Notes under the pieces: model-generated | What the model saw: the letters and a program-made list of their open reading frames with translations, nothing else | Databases searched by the model: none | Told to the model about the DNA's origin: nothing | Shown here: positions 31,764-32,024 of the stretch, piece after piece | How positions within the stretch are numbered: position 1 is the stretch's first letter | Layout: every line of letters starts with the position of its first letter | Source: Alistipes sp. | GTDB lineage: Bacteria; Bacteroidota; Bacteroidia; Bacteroidales; Rikenellaceae | NCBI GenBank assembly: GCA_017654125.1 | Contig: JAFNYX010000125.1 | Span: forward strand, 1 to 32,024 | Length of the DNA: 32,024 nt | Reading direction: 5' to 3' | Translations under genes and position numbers: made by a program

Positions 31764-31792
31764 ACTCTAATCGTCAATCATTACAACGGCTG

Positions 31793-31825
31793 CAAAGATA
31801 CAACAAAACATGAAAATTTATCAAA
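31793..31825 (-). promoter_or_regulatory. Promoter of nhaC-gph, overlapping the upstream terminator
   Basis: On the minus strand TATCTTTG (31793-31800) and TTTG (31822-31825), 21 bases apart, form a full promoter. The TTTG is the end of the T-run of the terminator of the preceding gene. The start would be near 31788, giving a leader of about 25 bases. Confidence 0.65.
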
Positions 31826-31863
31826 AAAAATGCAGAATCCGTCCATTTCGAATTCTGCATTTT
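31822..31863 (-). terminator. Rho-independent terminator of the PepSY-like gene
   Basis: Perfect 12-bp arms (31827-31838 and 31852-31863) with a 13-base loop. On the minus strand the stem runs into a T tract. It lies about 20 bases beyond the stop codon of the right-edge gene. Confidence 0.85.
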
Positions 31864-31883
31864 CCACCGAAAAGTATCGTTTG

Positions 31884-32024
31884 CTAATCGTCTATATCTA
31901 TCAGGCGGTTTTGCGAGTCGAACTTCAACTCAACACGATGCGACGGGGTTTGAAGTGTCAGTTCCGTAGTGTTACGATCGCGCTCAATCTTCAAGATTTT
32001 AGCATCAGGATAACTCTGCTGAAC
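31884..32024 (-). CDS. PepSY-like (DUF2874-type) protein, C-terminal part only
   Basis: This reading frame is open from the right edge to a TAG at 31884-31886, giving 46 residues. The sequence (SYPDAKILKIERDR, then ELTLQTPSHRVELKFDSQNRL and an acidic end) has the strand pattern and the YPDAKI-x-KIE phrase of periplasmic PepSY-like/BLIP-like domains common in Bacteroidales. The start lies outside the window, so signal peptide and repeat number are unknown. A terminator follows. The family call is from pattern only; the function is unknown. Confidence 0.65.
   Translation of the reverse strand, partial: VQQSYPDAKILKIERDRNTTELTLQTPSHRVELKFDSQNRLIDIDD

Overview
This window looks like a chromosomal segment of a gut-type Bacteroidales bacterium, most like Rikenellaceae/Alistipes. 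The evidence is the gene families (DUF4290, DUF5683, OstA-like protein, lipoprotein-anchored TlpA-like protein, PepSY-like protein, 386-residue sigma-54 activator) and the Bacteroidetes promoter signature TAnnTTTG seen before many genes. It is densely coding, with no gene-free stretch over about 230 bases and no rRNA, tRNA, CRISPR array, prophage or insertion sequence that I could recognise. The genus is an inference.

Layout. (1) 191-5815, minus strand: a tight five-gene cluster parA-parB-DUF5683-mltD-mnmE, joining chromosome partitioning to a peptidoglycan hydrolase, a membrane protein of unknown role and a tRNA-modification GTPase. (2) 6043-8464, plus: a CPBP intramembrane protease and an SDR epimerase with an unusual C-terminal Cys-rich treble-clef-like segment, closed by a nested terminator. 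(3) 8582-13798, plus: an outer-membrane biogenesis cluster of PPIase-less lipoprotein chaperone, SurA-like chaperone and OstA-like protein. (4) 13882-17388, plus: methionine pathway genes metY-metX-hom, with a terminator. (5) 17593-19251, plus: an AspT/YidE-type transporter, followed by a strong bidirectional terminator. (6) 19335-23442, minus: TonB-dependent receptor, duplicated-domain lipoprotein, nadC; a 20-bp palindrome sits on the receptor promoter. (7) 23552-27568, minus: redox-dead TlpA-like lipoprotein, lpxH, thyA, folA, membrane-anchored nitroreductase. (8) 27619-28311, minus: DUF4290, with a divergent promoter region to a sigma-54 activator (28505-29665, plus) that lacks a DNA-binding domain. 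(9) 29662-31763, minus: nhaC-gph, and the 3' end of a PepSY-like gene at the right edge.

Most genes are housekeeping: envelope biogenesis (SurA, OstA-like, LpxH, MltD), amino acid, folate, dTMP and NAD synthesis, and replication/partition. I do not see an unambiguous novel defence or mobile system. The most interesting points are domain oddities in otherwise standard genes (CXXC-less thioredoxin fold, HTH-less activator with an altered receiver, SDR plus Cys-rich tail, OstA protein with a ~330-residue disordered insert), the palindromic operator candidate before the TonB receptor, a possible antisense RNA opposite the DUF4290 leader, and near-leaderless promoters.
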